From Bombus terrestris (Eukaryota > Arthropoda > Insecta > Hymenoptera > Apidae), in assembly GCF_910591885.1 (NCBI RefSeq), contig NW_025963555.1, positions 3,658,001-3,722,000 on the forward strand: a DNA stretch of 64,000 nucleotides. Reading direction: 5' to 3'. Shown in pieces: positions 39,935 to 50,318 of the stretch. Numbering within the stretch: position 1 is the stretch's first letter; the number at the start of each line of letters is the position of its first letter. The notes under the pieces are model-generated. The model was given only the letters and a program-made list of their open reading frames with translations, did not search any database and was not told where the DNA came from. The position numbers and the translations under genes are program-made.

Positions 39935-41201
39935 TGTAAATATGAAACCGAAATTTTTGTATAGAAAATACACGTTTATTGTATGAATATGATTAAAAAT
40001 ATTTTATTCGAAGTATTGTCCATCGCTAGCTATACATTCTTCCCACCTGTCTGGCAATTTGTGGATGCCACGCCAGAAAAACTGTCGCTCTTTTGAAGCA
40101 AACCAGTCATGGAGCCATTTTCGTACATTTTCGTAAGAAGTGAAGTGCTGGTCTGAAAGTGCGTGTCCCATCGATGCAAATAAATAGTAATCGGACAGAG
40201 CCAAGTCTGGTGAGTAAGTCGCGTGCGAAAGTATTTCCCAACTGAACGCATTAATCGTTTCCTTGACCGGTTTTGCTGTATGCGATGGTGCATTATCATG
40301 AAGCAATAATACTTTGTGTTGTCTTTTTTGACATTCCAGTCGTTTTTCAGGCAAAGCTTGATTCAAATCGATCATTCGTTGTCGGTAGCGCTTAGTATTA
40401 ACGATTTCGCCAGGTTTTAACAGCTCATGATAGATCTCACAATTCTGATCCCACCAAACACAGAGCATTGTCCTTCGTCCATAGCGATTTGGTCTTGTAG
40501 TCGATGTCGGTGGTTCGCCTGGAGCTACCCATGATCTTTTACGCTTAGGATTCTCAAAATATATACACTTTTCATCGCCAGTCTCAATTCGGTGGACAAA
40601 TGACTTTCTTTTGTATCTGGCGAGCAGCATTTCACAAGTGGATTTTCGGTTTTTCTGCTGTCTTTCATTCAGTTCATGCGGAACCCATTTTCCCACCTTC
40701 TGGATCTTTCAAATGGCTTTCAAACGTATGGAGACGGCTTCTCGTGTCACGTTTAATTGATCAACGAATTGTTGTTGCGTTTGAGGGTCATCTGAGGATG
40801 CTTGCAATTCGCTGTCTTGAAACTTTTTCGGTGGTCTTCCACGTTCTTCGTTTCTCGCGTCAAAATTGCCACTTCTGAAATTTTTAAACCACTCAAAGCA
40901 CTGTGATTTACCAAGAGCATGCTCACCGTAGGCTTCGACAAGTATTTGATGCGATCCTGCAGCAGTTTTCTTCAAATAGTAACAGAAAATCAATGCTGTC
41001 CGTTAATCGTAGTTTCCAGGCACAAAATTCGACATGTTCAACGCTAGTACAAACTATGCTATTGTATGAAACTTGTAGTGTTCGCAGTTGAAAATGTTTG
41101 TGAGGTGTCAACAACGACTATTGGCATCAATGACGCAGTTTAGTCATAACTACATTATCAGCTATGGCCATCTATAGGCAAATTCTGGTTTCATATTTAC
41201 A
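39935..41201 (-). mobile_element. mariner DNA transposon (~1.27 kb)
   Basis: Terminal inverted repeats are visible: the left end begins TGTAAATATGAAACCGAAAT and the right end, reverse complemented, begins TGTAAATATGAAACCAGAAT. A TA flanks the left end; the right flank is GA, presumably a mutated TA. Length matches mariner elements (~1.3 kb). It sits inside the 169-bp satellite, so it is younger than that array. The transposase is on the minus strand and carries two in-frame stops. Confidence 0.92.
40004..41035 (-). pseudogene. mariner transposase with two in-frame stops
   Basis: From the ATG at 41,035 the frame runs 343 codons, near the ~345 usual for mariner, with stops at codon 11 (TAA) and at 40,709-40,711 (TGA after RLKAI), and no frameshift that I can see. 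The N-terminal helix-turn-helix half contains HQILVEAYGEHALGKSQCFE and the linker GRPPKKFQDSELQ. The catalytic half has WVPHELN, TGDEKCIYF (first Asp), LLHDNAPSHTA (second Asp) and YSPDLALSDYYLF (third Asp). The second and third Asp are separated by 34 residues, the D34D signature. It would cut and rejoin DNA at the terminal repeats, but the stops make this copy non-autonomous. Confidence 0.93.
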
Positions 41202-42161
41202 GACCAGATACGCTCGATTTGAGAATGCTTAATACTGAATATACAAAACTGCAAATACGCTAGATTTTACATAGCTAAAACCGGATTGCGTTCACTGTAT
41301 CTGGCAGCAAATGTGGAGTATAGCGCGCATCGCATTTCCGACATATAGCTAATAACAGCGCAATGTGTTCTAATGAAAGATTCAGCCTATGTAAGCAAAA
41401 CTGCAATTACATTGGATTTCACAGGCTACAGAGTTGACATAGCACAAACCGTCTGATGTGTGCTAAATTTGGGAGCCAATGTGGAGTATAACACGCATAA
41501 TTTCATCGTCATATCTGCATTAGAAACAGAGATACGTAGATTTGAATATTTAAGCCTGAATAAGCAAAACTGCAATTACGCTGGATTTGACACGATCCAG
41601 AGTTTATTTAGCGCCAGCCCACTGATGTGCGCTCTATTTGGCAGCAAATGTGGAGCTACCGCGCATAGCATTTTCGACATATATCTAATACCAGTGCAGA
41701 TACGTTCTAACGAATAATTCAGCCTTAATATGCAAAACTGCAATTACACTGGATTTGACACGGTCCAGAATTGACATCGCGCAAACCGGCAGATATGCGC
41801 TGTATAGGTTGATTTGAACATTATGCATGAATATGCAAAACTACAATTATGCCGGATTTGACTGAAACCAGAGAGGACATAACGGAAACTGGCTGGTGTG
41901 CGCTGCATTTGGCAAGAAAAGTGGGGTACAAGTCACATCGAAATCTCGACAGATTTGCCACACTAACGGAGATACGTTGATTGGATTATTCGTGCATGAG
42001 TATCCAAAATTGCAATTGCGCTGGATTTAACAATGGTCAGAAGCGACATAGCGCAAACCGGCTGATGAATAATACATTTGGCAGTACGACGTTAACTCGA
42101 ATTGTCGACATATCTGCAACGGAAACGGAAGAAGCTTGATTTGAATATTTAATCCTGAAAA
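41202..42161 (+). repeat. Diverged ~169-bp satellite, block 2
   Basis: Continuation of the monomers on the right of the mariner. Marker positions near 41,305, 41,470 and 41,639 give 165-169 bp spacing. The monomers carry GACATAGCGCAAACCG and TGATGTGCGCTGTATTTGG. Identity between neighbours is clearly lower than in the 421-bp array. Confidence 0.87.
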
Positions 42162-42555
42162 TGGAAAGCGCTAACAACTCCACTCGCAGCAACGCTAACA
42201 CCTCTCGCAACTCGACAACGCTAACAACTCCACTCTCAGCAACGCTAACACCTCTCGCAACTCGACAGCGCTAACAACTCTACTCTTCGACTTCTCGATT
42301 AACTCTGACCTCTCGACACACTCTCATTTCTCGATCAACCGCTCAACGCTTATCGATCAGCAACTCTTTAAAGTTAAATCGACCCCCTCCATTAGCGTTA
42401 GTTTTCCCTCTCTCTAACCCCATTCTGTTAACGCTCCGCAAGTACAAGGTGACTTTAGTCATATAGGCTTTCTTCCTGATGTAAACTAACAACCGGACGA
42501 CAGACGACATTGTTTTGATCGATTTCGAATGAGGCCTTTTCCTCACGATACTACA
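42162..42555. repeat. ~394-bp insert with 50-bp tandem repeat inside satellite 2
   Basis: This interrupts the 169-bp satellite. Its left part has about 2.4 copies of a 50-bp unit starting GCTAACAACTCCACTC near 42,169, 42,219 and 42,269. The rest is CT-rich on the plus strand. The ends read TGGAAAG...CTACA, which could be LTR-like, but I find no clean target duplication. No coding capacity was recognised. Confidence 0.55.
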
Positions 42556-44140
42556 ATATGTTGACTTGAATATTTAAACCTGAATATGCAAAACTGCAGA
42601 TGCCATGAGTTTGGCTGCGTCCACAAGTTACATAACTCAAACCAGATAATGTGCACTGTATTTGGCAGCGAATGTGGAGTATAACCCGCTTCGTGCTGTC
42701 GGCATATCTGCAATGCAAATGGCGATACGGTGATTTGAATATCTAAGCATGAATATGCAAAACAGCAATTTCGCTAGATTTGACAGAGCCCGGAGTTGTC
42801 ATATCTCAAACGAACAGATGAGTAATGTTACTGCAGGAAATCTGGAGTATAACGCGCATCGAATTGTCGACATATCTGCGATAGAAGCGAAGTCACGTTG
42901 ATCTGAATAGATAAACATTAATATGCAAAACAGCAATGATGCTGGGTTTTACAGAGCCCACAGTTGACATAGCACAAACCGTCTGATGTGTGCTAAATTT
43001 GGGAGCCAATGTGGAGTCTTAATACACGCATAAATACATCGTCATATCTGCATTAGAAACAGAGATACGTAGATTTGAATATTTAAGCCTGAATAAGCAA
43101 AACTGCAATTACGCTGTATTTGGCACGGTCCAGAGTTGACATAGCGCCAGCCCACAGATGTGCACTGTATTTGGCAGCAAATGGCAGCGCATTGAATTGT
43201 CGGCGTATCTGTAACAGAATCGTAGATACGTTGATTTGAATATTTGAGCTTGAATAGGCAAAACTGCAATCATGCTGAATTTGACAGGAACCAGAGTCGA
43301 CATAACGCTGACCAGCTGATATGCGCTGTATTTGGCTGCAAATATGAAGCGGTTGTCGGCATATATGCTATAGAGGCGGAGACACATTGATCTGAATGTT
43401 TATTCCTGAATATGCAAAACTTCAATTACGCTGCACATCACAGAGTCCAGAGTCGACATAGCGCAAAGCTGCTGATATGTTCTGTATTTGGCTGCAAATG
43501 GGGAGTATAACGAGCATTTAATTATAGCCATATGTGCCATAGAAATGGAGATTCGTTGATTTGAATATTTAGGTGTGAAAATGCAAAACTGCAGTTACGT
43601 TGGGTTTGACCGGACCAGAGTGGACATAGCGCTAATTGGATGATGTTGGTTTAATTTTCAAGAAATATGGAGTACAAGGTACATCGTATTGTCGACACAT
43701 TTCCAACAGTAACGGTGATACGTGGATTTGAATATTTAATAATGTACATTAAAAACTGCAATTAGGTGGATTTGATTCGATACTGATATGATATAGCGTA
43801 ATTCGTATGATCTGCACTGTATTTATCAGCAAATATGGAGTATATCGCGCATCCAGTTGTCGACATATCTGCAATAGAAACAGCGATACGTTGATCTGAA
43901 TGTTCAGGCATGAATATGAAGACTGTAATTGCACTGGATTTGACAGGGTTCAGACTTGAGGTAGCTCTAACTAGCAGATGTGAACTGTATTTGGCAGGAA
44001 ATGTGGAGAACAAGGAACATCGTGTTGTCTGCATATCTGCATTAGAAACGGAGATAGGTTGGTTTGAATATTTGAGTCTGAAAATGTAAAAATGGAGGAT
44101 TTACGCCTGAATTTGACATGGGCCAGAGTTGATTTCAATT
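42556..44140 (+). repeat. Diverged ~169-bp satellite, block 3
   Basis: Monomers resume with TTGACTTGAATATTTAAACC and continue to the GGGCCAGAGTTGATTTCAAT at 44,121-44,140. Marker copies lie near 42,662, 42,833, 43,003, 43,173 and 43,490. One segment (about 42,960-43,120) is nearly identical to 41,420-41,590, a local duplication within an otherwise diverged array. Confidence 0.87.
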
Positions 44141-44290
44141 TGTCCAACCGTGGGGAGATTTGATCGCGAGGAAGCGCGTCAACGGGAGTCGCAAATTCCC
44201 GTTACGATTCTAAAAATCTACACCGCGTATTGATCGATCCCCTGATTTCCGTTAAGATAATAGAGGTGGTTGCGGTGGTATAACTCTGCG
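44141..44290 (+). repeat. LTR-like repeat X fragment
   Basis: Starts TGTCCAACCGTGGGGAGATT directly at the end of a satellite monomer. It shares GATCGCGAGGAAGCGCGTCA, GAGTCGCAAATTCCC and TTTCCGTTAAGATAATAGAG with the minus strand of 50,950-51,370, upstream of the gypsy gag remnant. The common TGTC start and the position in front of gag suggest a gypsy-type LTR. The right edge is uncertain. Confidence 0.5.
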
Positions 44291-44943
44291 ACCAACAGTG
44301 TTATTGATGAGAATTGTGGATCTTGATGGCCGAAATATTGTTTTGGAAACATTAAATTTACGCTGGGCATTACTATTAATGTAGACACATATTTATTTTA
44401 TAAACGATTTCTAGAATATTTATCGTTACACACTTGCACACGTCTCAGGACTTTCTTCCATACCCGACCTTTTGTAGACTGTTAACCGACCGAACTGTTT
44501 ACATTCGTCTGTTTCTCAGTCGCCGCGCACACACATATCTCCACACACTGATATCCTCATACAAACATCTCCACTACGCACTCGACCTATTGCAGCACAA
44601 AAATTATACATATCTCAATAGTTATAAAATATGTATTTCCAACAAGTTTGTACAGCAACACAAGTTAGTTACTCCGCTGTTTAAGATATAGGTGTCGAAG
44701 AAATGGATTCATCTGATATGAGAGAAACCGGGTAGATATGTTGACTGATCTGAAGACCTAGATTGAGTACGGATATATAGGTGGTCTTCGAAGAAGTCTT
44801 TGGTGTTGAGAGTATTCGAATCGAGATATAACTGGCCTTCCCCTCTTATTTACTTACGGAGGAAAACTCGGTATGTAGGTAATTTTTGAACGAATGAAGC
44901 TGATTCGTTGTTCACTCCATTCGTTATGAGAAGGGAGGACAAG
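44291..44943. other. Unassigned sequence between repeat X and solo LTR
   Basis: I recognise no gene here. The stretch has CA-rich patches (about 44,430-44,600) and AT-rich sequence, with no convincing long frame. It may be the rest of an LTR or old transposon debris. Confidence 0.4.
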
Positions 44944-45246
44944 TATTGAAGTGGTCACCACTTCTAGGAAAACTCCACATCGGGTCTTTTTACTTTTCTC
45001 AAGCGCTGAAGTCATCGACAGCATGTAGACAAAAGAATAGCAGGAAGGCAGACCATAAACAGTAGACAGGCGACGTTGGCTTCGGGGTTTTCAGTTATAA
45101 GGTAACATTGCTAGCGTGCGGATCTGGACCAGCTCCAATTGTATTCCTACTTATTATTACACTTCTCTATTAAATTAAACATATATCTTGTACCTTACAC
45201 TTTATCCACGCGTTTTTCTCTCTTTAAACACCGAATAACCTCAACA
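44944..45246 (+). mobile_element. Solo LTR of the copia family, with ACAAG target duplication
   Basis: About 303 bp homologous along its length to the copia LTR at 38,862-39,152, in opposite orientation. It begins TATTGAAGTGG, where the family has TGTTGAAGTG, and ends CCTCAACA. Perfect 5-bp direct repeats ACAAG lie at 44,939-44,943 and 45,247-45,251. A single LTR with intact target duplication indicates insertion followed by LTR-LTR recombination. Confidence 0.92.
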
Positions 45247-45251
45247 ACAAG

Positions 45252-45664
45252 GATCCGCGATACCCATTGGATATGACCAGTGTTGCTGAATGAAGATAGG
45301 AGAAGTAAGCATGCTACCAACGTGGCACATGGGTGACCTTGTTCATGGGAAAATCCACACATTTACATTAGGTAAATGTTCGGTTTAATGTTATGTAATT
45401 AGCGTTTTTCCTATTATATAATTACCAGCTTTTCCCTCATTTCTAAGAGCGCAGAATAAACCTAAGGACTTTTCTAAGGAACACACATCAATCGAAAACA
45501 TTTTAGAAATTGCACGTGCAAGATGGAAAGGATCATCTAGAATTACTTAAAAAGTCTAAGATTATGGTGGGTGCTTCGGTTTGTTGAGGGTCTAAATAAC
45601 GGTCAGCGGGCCCTTATCGGCTAAATACCGAGGGTCGTCGCACGTTTCCTATCACGCAACGTAA
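45252..45664. other. Unassigned sequence right of the solo LTR
   Basis: No gene recognised. It contains GGTGACCTTGTTCATGGGAA and a GC-rich segment GGGCCCTTATCGGCTAAATA near 45,610. Probably old mobile-element debris between two satellite blocks. Confidence 0.35.
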
Positions 45665-46570
45665 TAGTTGGTATAGTGAAAAAACGGCTGATATGCACTA
45701 TATTTGGCAGCAAATGTGAAGTATAAGGCGCATCGAATTGTAGACATATATGCAACAGAAACGGTGATACGTGGGCATGAATATTTAATCCTGATTATGC
45801 AAAACTGCAATTACGCTGTGTTTGACACGGTCCAGAGTTGACATAGCGGAAACCAGCAGATATGCGCTGGATAGGTTGATTTGAACATTTAAGCATGAAT
45901 ATGCAAAACTACAATTATACCGGATTTGGCTGGGTCCGGATTTAACATAGCTCAAATCAGCTCATGTGCGCTGCGCTTGGCAGCAAATGAGGATTATAAC
46001 GCGCATCGAATTTTCCGAAAATGTGCCGCTGAAACGGACATAATATGATTTCAATATTTAAGACTGCAAACGCAATACTGTAATTGCGATGGATATTTCA
46101 AGGACCAAATCTGATACAGCTGGAACCAGCTAATGTGCGGTGAATCTGGGTGCAAATATGAAGTGTAACGCGCTATTAATAGTCTAAATATATGCAATAG
46201 AAGCGGACATACGTTTTTGTGAATATGTAAGCCTGAATATGCAAACCAGCAATTACGCTGGGTTTGACAGACCCCAGAGTTGACTCCAAACCAGCTGATG
46301 TGCGCTGGTTATGACATCAGATATGAAATATAACGGGCATCGCATTGTAGCCATTTGCGCTATAGAAACGGAGATACGTTGATTTGAATATTCTAACCTG
46401 AATATGCAAAACTGCAATTACGCTTGATATGTCAAGGACCAGAGATGATATAGTAGCTCGAGCCAGCTGATGTGCGCTGTATTTGGCAGCCAATGAGGAG
46501 CATATCTCGCTCCTAATTGACGAAAAATCTCCAATCGCAGCGGTGATACGTTGTAGTTAATATTCAATAA
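45665..46570 (+). repeat. Diverged ~169-bp satellite, block 4
   Basis: Monomers resume with AAACGGCTGATATGCACTAT and repeat to about 46,560. Marker copies of GGCAGCAAATG type are near 45,705, 45,980 and 46,485. A stretch near 45,830-45,930 is almost the same as 41,755-41,850, so the block shares ancestry with block 2. Confidence 0.85.
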
Positions 46571-46729
46571 TGGGCCTGTTACGATACCGATAGCATTAGC
46601 GTGACTGAAACACATTGCTGTCTCAGTAAAACCATTTTATTTCAAGCTTCACGCTACAGTTCTGAATCCGGACAAGACAGTTTCAAGTTCTCGCAGAAGC
46701 AAGCAGTCAAATTAAGGTACATACATGAG
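46571..46729. other. Unassigned AT-rich spacer
   Basis: No feature recognised. It begins GCCTGTTACGATACCGATAG and separates the satellite from the F-box reading frame. Confidence 0.3.
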
Positions 46730-46954
46730 TTAGAGTCTAATACATTTTAGTGGTCCAACATCGATGGGGCGATCTCGCATCGAAATTTTCGGAGGACCGC
46801 GTAACCTTCCAACGACGACCGCCGTACGAGCAGCGGATAAGCTTATTTCGTGCCTTAGGTTCCCCTCACCACGTCCTCTACTTCTTGATTCTTGGTTGGT
46901 AGCTTTAGCGGCTGCAGGTTCGAGAAATTGCATCCTCACCCGCTTTTTCGTATG

Positions 46955-47167
46955 TCACATGTGACGTCTCGCTTTCCACCGTAGACACCTGTCGGATCTA
47001 CATACGTTGAACCATCTGCGCGAGACAAGCGCGGCGCTCTGCAGGGACGAGGGATCCAATTTTCGAAGTATCAAGTGCGAAACTTCCAGTGGTAGTTCGG
47101 AAATGATATCGACCTTACTTGGCACGAACAAACCAACGACGCGTAGTAGAGATCTCAAAAACTCCAT
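46955..47167 (-). CDS. Short F-box domain protein (possibly truncated)
   Basis: A 70-residue frame from the ATG at 47,167 (MEFLRSLLRVVGLF); an upstream in-frame ATG at 47,242 would add 25 residues. Residues about 20-65 fit an F-box: ISELPLEVSHLILRKLDPSS, then LQSAALVSRRWFNVCRSD and LRWKARRHM. F-box proteins usually bind Skp1 and bring substrates to an SCF ubiquitin ligase. The frame ends at TGA (46,955-46,957), but stays open beyond it for another 74 codons to about 46,730, with Lys/Arg-rich and Ala-rich composition, so the stop may be a mutation in a longer gene. No substrate-binding repeats are visible. It is GC-richer than its surroundings and resembles host coding sequence, not a transposon. 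Expression is unknown; a pseudogene fragment is possible. Confidence 0.6.
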   Translation of the reverse strand: MEFLRSLLRVVGLFVPSKVDIISELPLEVSHLILRKLDPSSLQSAALVSRRWFNVCRSDRCLRWKARRHM

Positions 47168-47319
47168 GTTGCTTCTACTGTTGCGCGAGCACGACTGACG
47201 GTCTGGCTGAGAGTGGAGGCTTATGTATGTGCTGTTCGTCACGGTGCACTGCGAGTTCCGGTTCCGCGTGAGAGTCTTGGTCAGTCAAAATCGATGGCAT
47301 GTGCATGTATCTTCATATA

Positions 47320-48620
47320 GGTCGGATTCACATTATGATTAGGGTTAGAAGCGTGAAACGAATCTTCATTTGGATTAGACGTTGTTGTTATGCAATAAAG
47401 CAGATAATCACTAGTGTGAATTTTATTTGAGATGTATGGTAGCGATTTAAGTTTAAAAATACAAGAGTATATTTAACTATGTAGTTTATTAAAATATACC
47501 CTACGTGTATACTAATCGTATAATGCACTTGTCTTGATTCGTGATTACGAATAGATCGGCGCAAAGAAGTATTGGTTTACCTGCTACTGCTCGTGTCACT
47601 CGATAACAAAGAATGCCTCGCTACCCTGCTCGCTATGTTTATATGCGTCGGAGTTGACAAAAGGCGCTGGGATTTGAATTTTGAAGATGTTCTTGAAAAA
47701 TCCCAACGGACGCTGAACTCTCGACCTTGTTTACAAATGTTAATTTTTCGGGTAGTTGACTTGAGGGCATATGATCACGACAAAAACGACAGATTTTGAT
47801 TAACCTTCGGCAACCTAAGGTTGTCGGATCTATAATAAACTCATCTTTCAGTAAACACGATTTTTTGTGTAGCGGGTTAACTGGACGGAAACCGTTATGA
47901 ATTTTACCGACGAGTGCCGCTACAGATTGTTATATAATTTGACAAGTAGTCGTGGTGATTAGGTACTCTAGAAGACAACGGCATTGATCCTGGATTCAAT
48001 AACAAAGCCGCGGTCAACGGGATAACTGAATTCGTTTTCTTCCAGAGTAAAAGTTGTACCCTACTTTCTTGTCTACGGTACAGGTAGGACTGCACTAACT
48101 CTTTGTCATAACATAGAATATCTACCGAGTGTAAAGGCTCTTTGTAACTTGCTAATGTGACCTCACGGGAGAATGACTTTCCGGCACGATGATGCTGCAG
48201 AGGAAAACTATGATGGATGTGTCTAACCAGGATTCGGATTCGTGGAGAAAGGCCTTCGTAGGGAAAGTGGGGGAAATTGACGTTACTGTTAATTGGACAA
48301 TTTCCATGTTGATGGTTAGAGAAGGATGCTAGTAGCTCTTGAGGGAAAGTTGTTAGCGGGAAGCGTCGTCCGTGGAAAAATAGATTTCACCTATCCTCCC
48401 GTAGTTGGATCAAAGACTATTTGCCTGTTTGAAGGACTTTAGTTAACTAAATCTTAAGGTTTATAATGGGTCCTCAGGCTAGCTAAACATATACTATGGA
48501 GATACGTTGACATCTGGAAGTCATCTTATCCGACGGATAGAGTCTGCGTGTGGCGTACCACGGGACATAAACCGTTGGAATGTTTACTGTCACGTGCCGC
48601 TACGACTATTTCCTTTAAGG
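47320..48620 (-). repeat. 1-kb LTR-like repeat, copy 1 (diverged, interrupted)
   Basis: Homologous to 51,931-52,940 in the same orientation: shared blocks include GCGTGAAACGAAT, TTGACAAGTA, CCGCGGTCAA, GAGGAAAACTATGATGG, GGAGAAA-GCCTTC and AGAGTCTGCGTGTGGCG. It is interrupted by about 500 bp (47,424-47,924) absent from the other copies. Its right edge near 48,600-48,620 runs into a gypsy integrase remnant. More diverged than copies 2 and 3. Confidence 0.8.
47424..47924 (-). mobile_element. ~500-bp insertion in LTR-like copy 1, TGTAGCGGCAC end
   Basis: Comparison with the copy at 51,931 shows extra sequence here. Read on the minus strand its right end begins TGTAGCGGCACTCGTCGG, the same start as the 247-bp insertion in copia integrase. 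The left edge is uncertain and I found no target duplication. No coding frame is recognised; a near-palindrome around TAACCTTCGGCAACCTAAGG occurs at about 47,802. Confidence 0.5.
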
Positions 48621-49218
48621 ACAGCAATCGTATGCCGGTGTCATAAACCATTTCGGCTGCCGTCGCTTTTACGTCCTTAATAGCTGTTCGTATGCCTAAT
48701 AAAACTATTGGCAAGATTTCTACACAGTTGCTCATATCGTGGCATTTAATTGCTGCTTTTAGTTTTCGGGGCAGGCGCTCTACCGTCCCGTTGGTCGCGG
48801 GGTGATAGGCTGTCGTGCGTAAATGCCTAATGCAGAGCAACCGGCATGATTCGTTAAATAGGTTTGATTCGAACTGGCGTCCTTGATCGGTCCTTCTTCT
48901 TAAAGGTACGTCGAAACGGGATATCCACGTGGAAAGGGGGGCTGAAGCAACAGTTGCCGCCTCCATGTTGGCGATGGGAACGGCTTCGAGCTAACGCGAA
49001 AAACGATCGATTTTCGCCGGGCAATGTTGGTAACCTTGCGAATATTGCGTCGCGATAATGTCTATGTGAATGTTTTCGAAACGGCCTGCTAACTCCCCGA
49101 ATGTTACGACGGATGAGGATACGTGCCTAGTAACTTTACATTGCTTGCTCGGGATAGATTGTCTTGTCAAATTTCGGGTATCCTTGTTTATGGAGGGCCA
49201 GACGAAACGCATCGTCAC
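48603..49218 (-). pseudogene. Gypsy integrase remnant (element 1)
   Basis: Two frames on the minus strand give a gypsy integrase. The first (49,218-48,991) has RFVWPSINKD, the spacer KVTRHVSSSV and GRFENIHIDIIATQYSQGYQ with the first catalytic Asp, ending IDRFSR. The second (from 48,966) has FDVPLRRRTDQGRQFESNLF with the second Asp, LRTTAYHPATNGTVERLPRK with the catalytic Glu, and CVEILPIVLLGIRTA. Frameshifts and stops separate them. Coding fades near 48,603, where the LTR-like copy 1 begins. Confidence 0.88.
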
Positions 49219-49413
49219 CAGGTATTGAGTGCCGCGTATCCCTGGATGGGAAAGTTCGTGGAGCTATTAAAATACGTCGCGTCGCTAGAATTTCGGTACG
49301 TATGGTCGGACGATGTCGCCCGATACGTCACAATATATTTCTACGTCGTGATCAGCGAATCGTATTTCCTTTAACCGTAACTAGGAAATACCGGAGCTGA
49401 CGATGTCTCTTAG

Positions 49414-49965
49414 TTAGTTGTCGGTTTCTTGCGCGGCAGCAAGAGTTCGATGGTCCACTGGCTTTCCTATCGCTTCAATGCGTGATAGAGCGTCGGCTAC
49501 GTTATTGTCTAGCCCCTTAATGTATCGTATGTCTGTGGTGAATTGTTCAATGTAATCCAACTGTCGGCATTGTCGCGGCGTACATTTATCGGGATTTTGG
49601 TTAAACGCGTACGTAAGGGATTTCTCATCTGTGAAAATTATGAAATTTTTCCCATCTATGACGTGTCGAAGTCGCTTGACCCCAGTGTACATCGCCAGTA
49701 GCTCGCGATCGTAAGCGCAGTACTTTCGTTGGACGGAATGCAACGGTTTGGTAAGAAACCATAACGGCTGCCAGAAGTCGTTGACGCGTTGCAGCAGGAC
49801 CGCTCCTAATGCATATTCGGATGCGTCTACCGCGAGGCTAACGGTCGTGTCAGGTATCGGATGCGCTAATATCGTGGCGTTAGCGAGGACGCGTTTCAAC
49901 TCGCGGAATCTAGCTTCGAATTGCATCGACCACTCGATAAACGTGTGGAGGATAGGTTGGAATGG
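49414..49965 (-). pseudogene. Gypsy RNase H domain remnant (element 1)
   Basis: A 170-residue open frame, extended a little upstream by HTFIEWSM. It has SLAVDASEYALGAVLLQR (first acidic residue), YCAYDRELLAMYTGVKRLRH, IIFTDEKSLTYAFNQNPDK and YIEQFTTDIRYIKGLDNNVA ending in ADALSR, the standard gypsy RNase H-like block. It would degrade RNA in the RNA:DNA hybrid. The reverse transcriptase that should precede it is absent: sequence from 49,966 to 50,318 is unrelated. Confidence 0.9.
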
Positions 49966-50318
49966 AGTATTAGATAGTAACGAAGCAGATTACTTGCAAC
50001 TGATCGTCACATATATTTAAAAGTAATAAATAATACGTTTCGTACAAAGTCCTTGATATACTCGTCAATAATTCGCAACTAATCGTCTTGATCACTGATA
50101 ACCGTCAATGTCGCGTGCGATCGCTTCCATGTATTTATATTAGTTGGGGGAGAGCTGGAACATTTGAATTCGCCGTTGATCGACGGTTGCGCGTAGCGGT
50201 GAGATTGTCTTCGCTCGGAGTTTATTTGCTTTTATAAAACATATAATTTAACGGTTTGACAAACCGAGGCAAAACCACAACCTGATTCAAAATGTCCGTT
50301 GACTCATGTGCCGCTACA
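49966..50318 (-). mobile_element. LTR-like insertion within gypsy element 1
   Basis: This non-coding stretch replaces reverse transcriptase between gag and RNase H. On the minus strand it starts TGTAGCGGCACATGAGTCAA at 50,318 and carries a TTTTATAAAAGC TATA-like motif near 50,230. The start matches the TGTAGCGGCAC motif of other insertions in this window. The left boundary and target duplication are not clear, and a deletion must also have occurred. Confidence 0.5.

Noticed and set aside
47320..48620. 1-kb repeat copy 1 as the 3' LTR of gypsy element 1
   Set aside because: The orientation would fit, but the putative 5' LTR of that element (repeat X) has a different sequence, so the two cannot be a pair.
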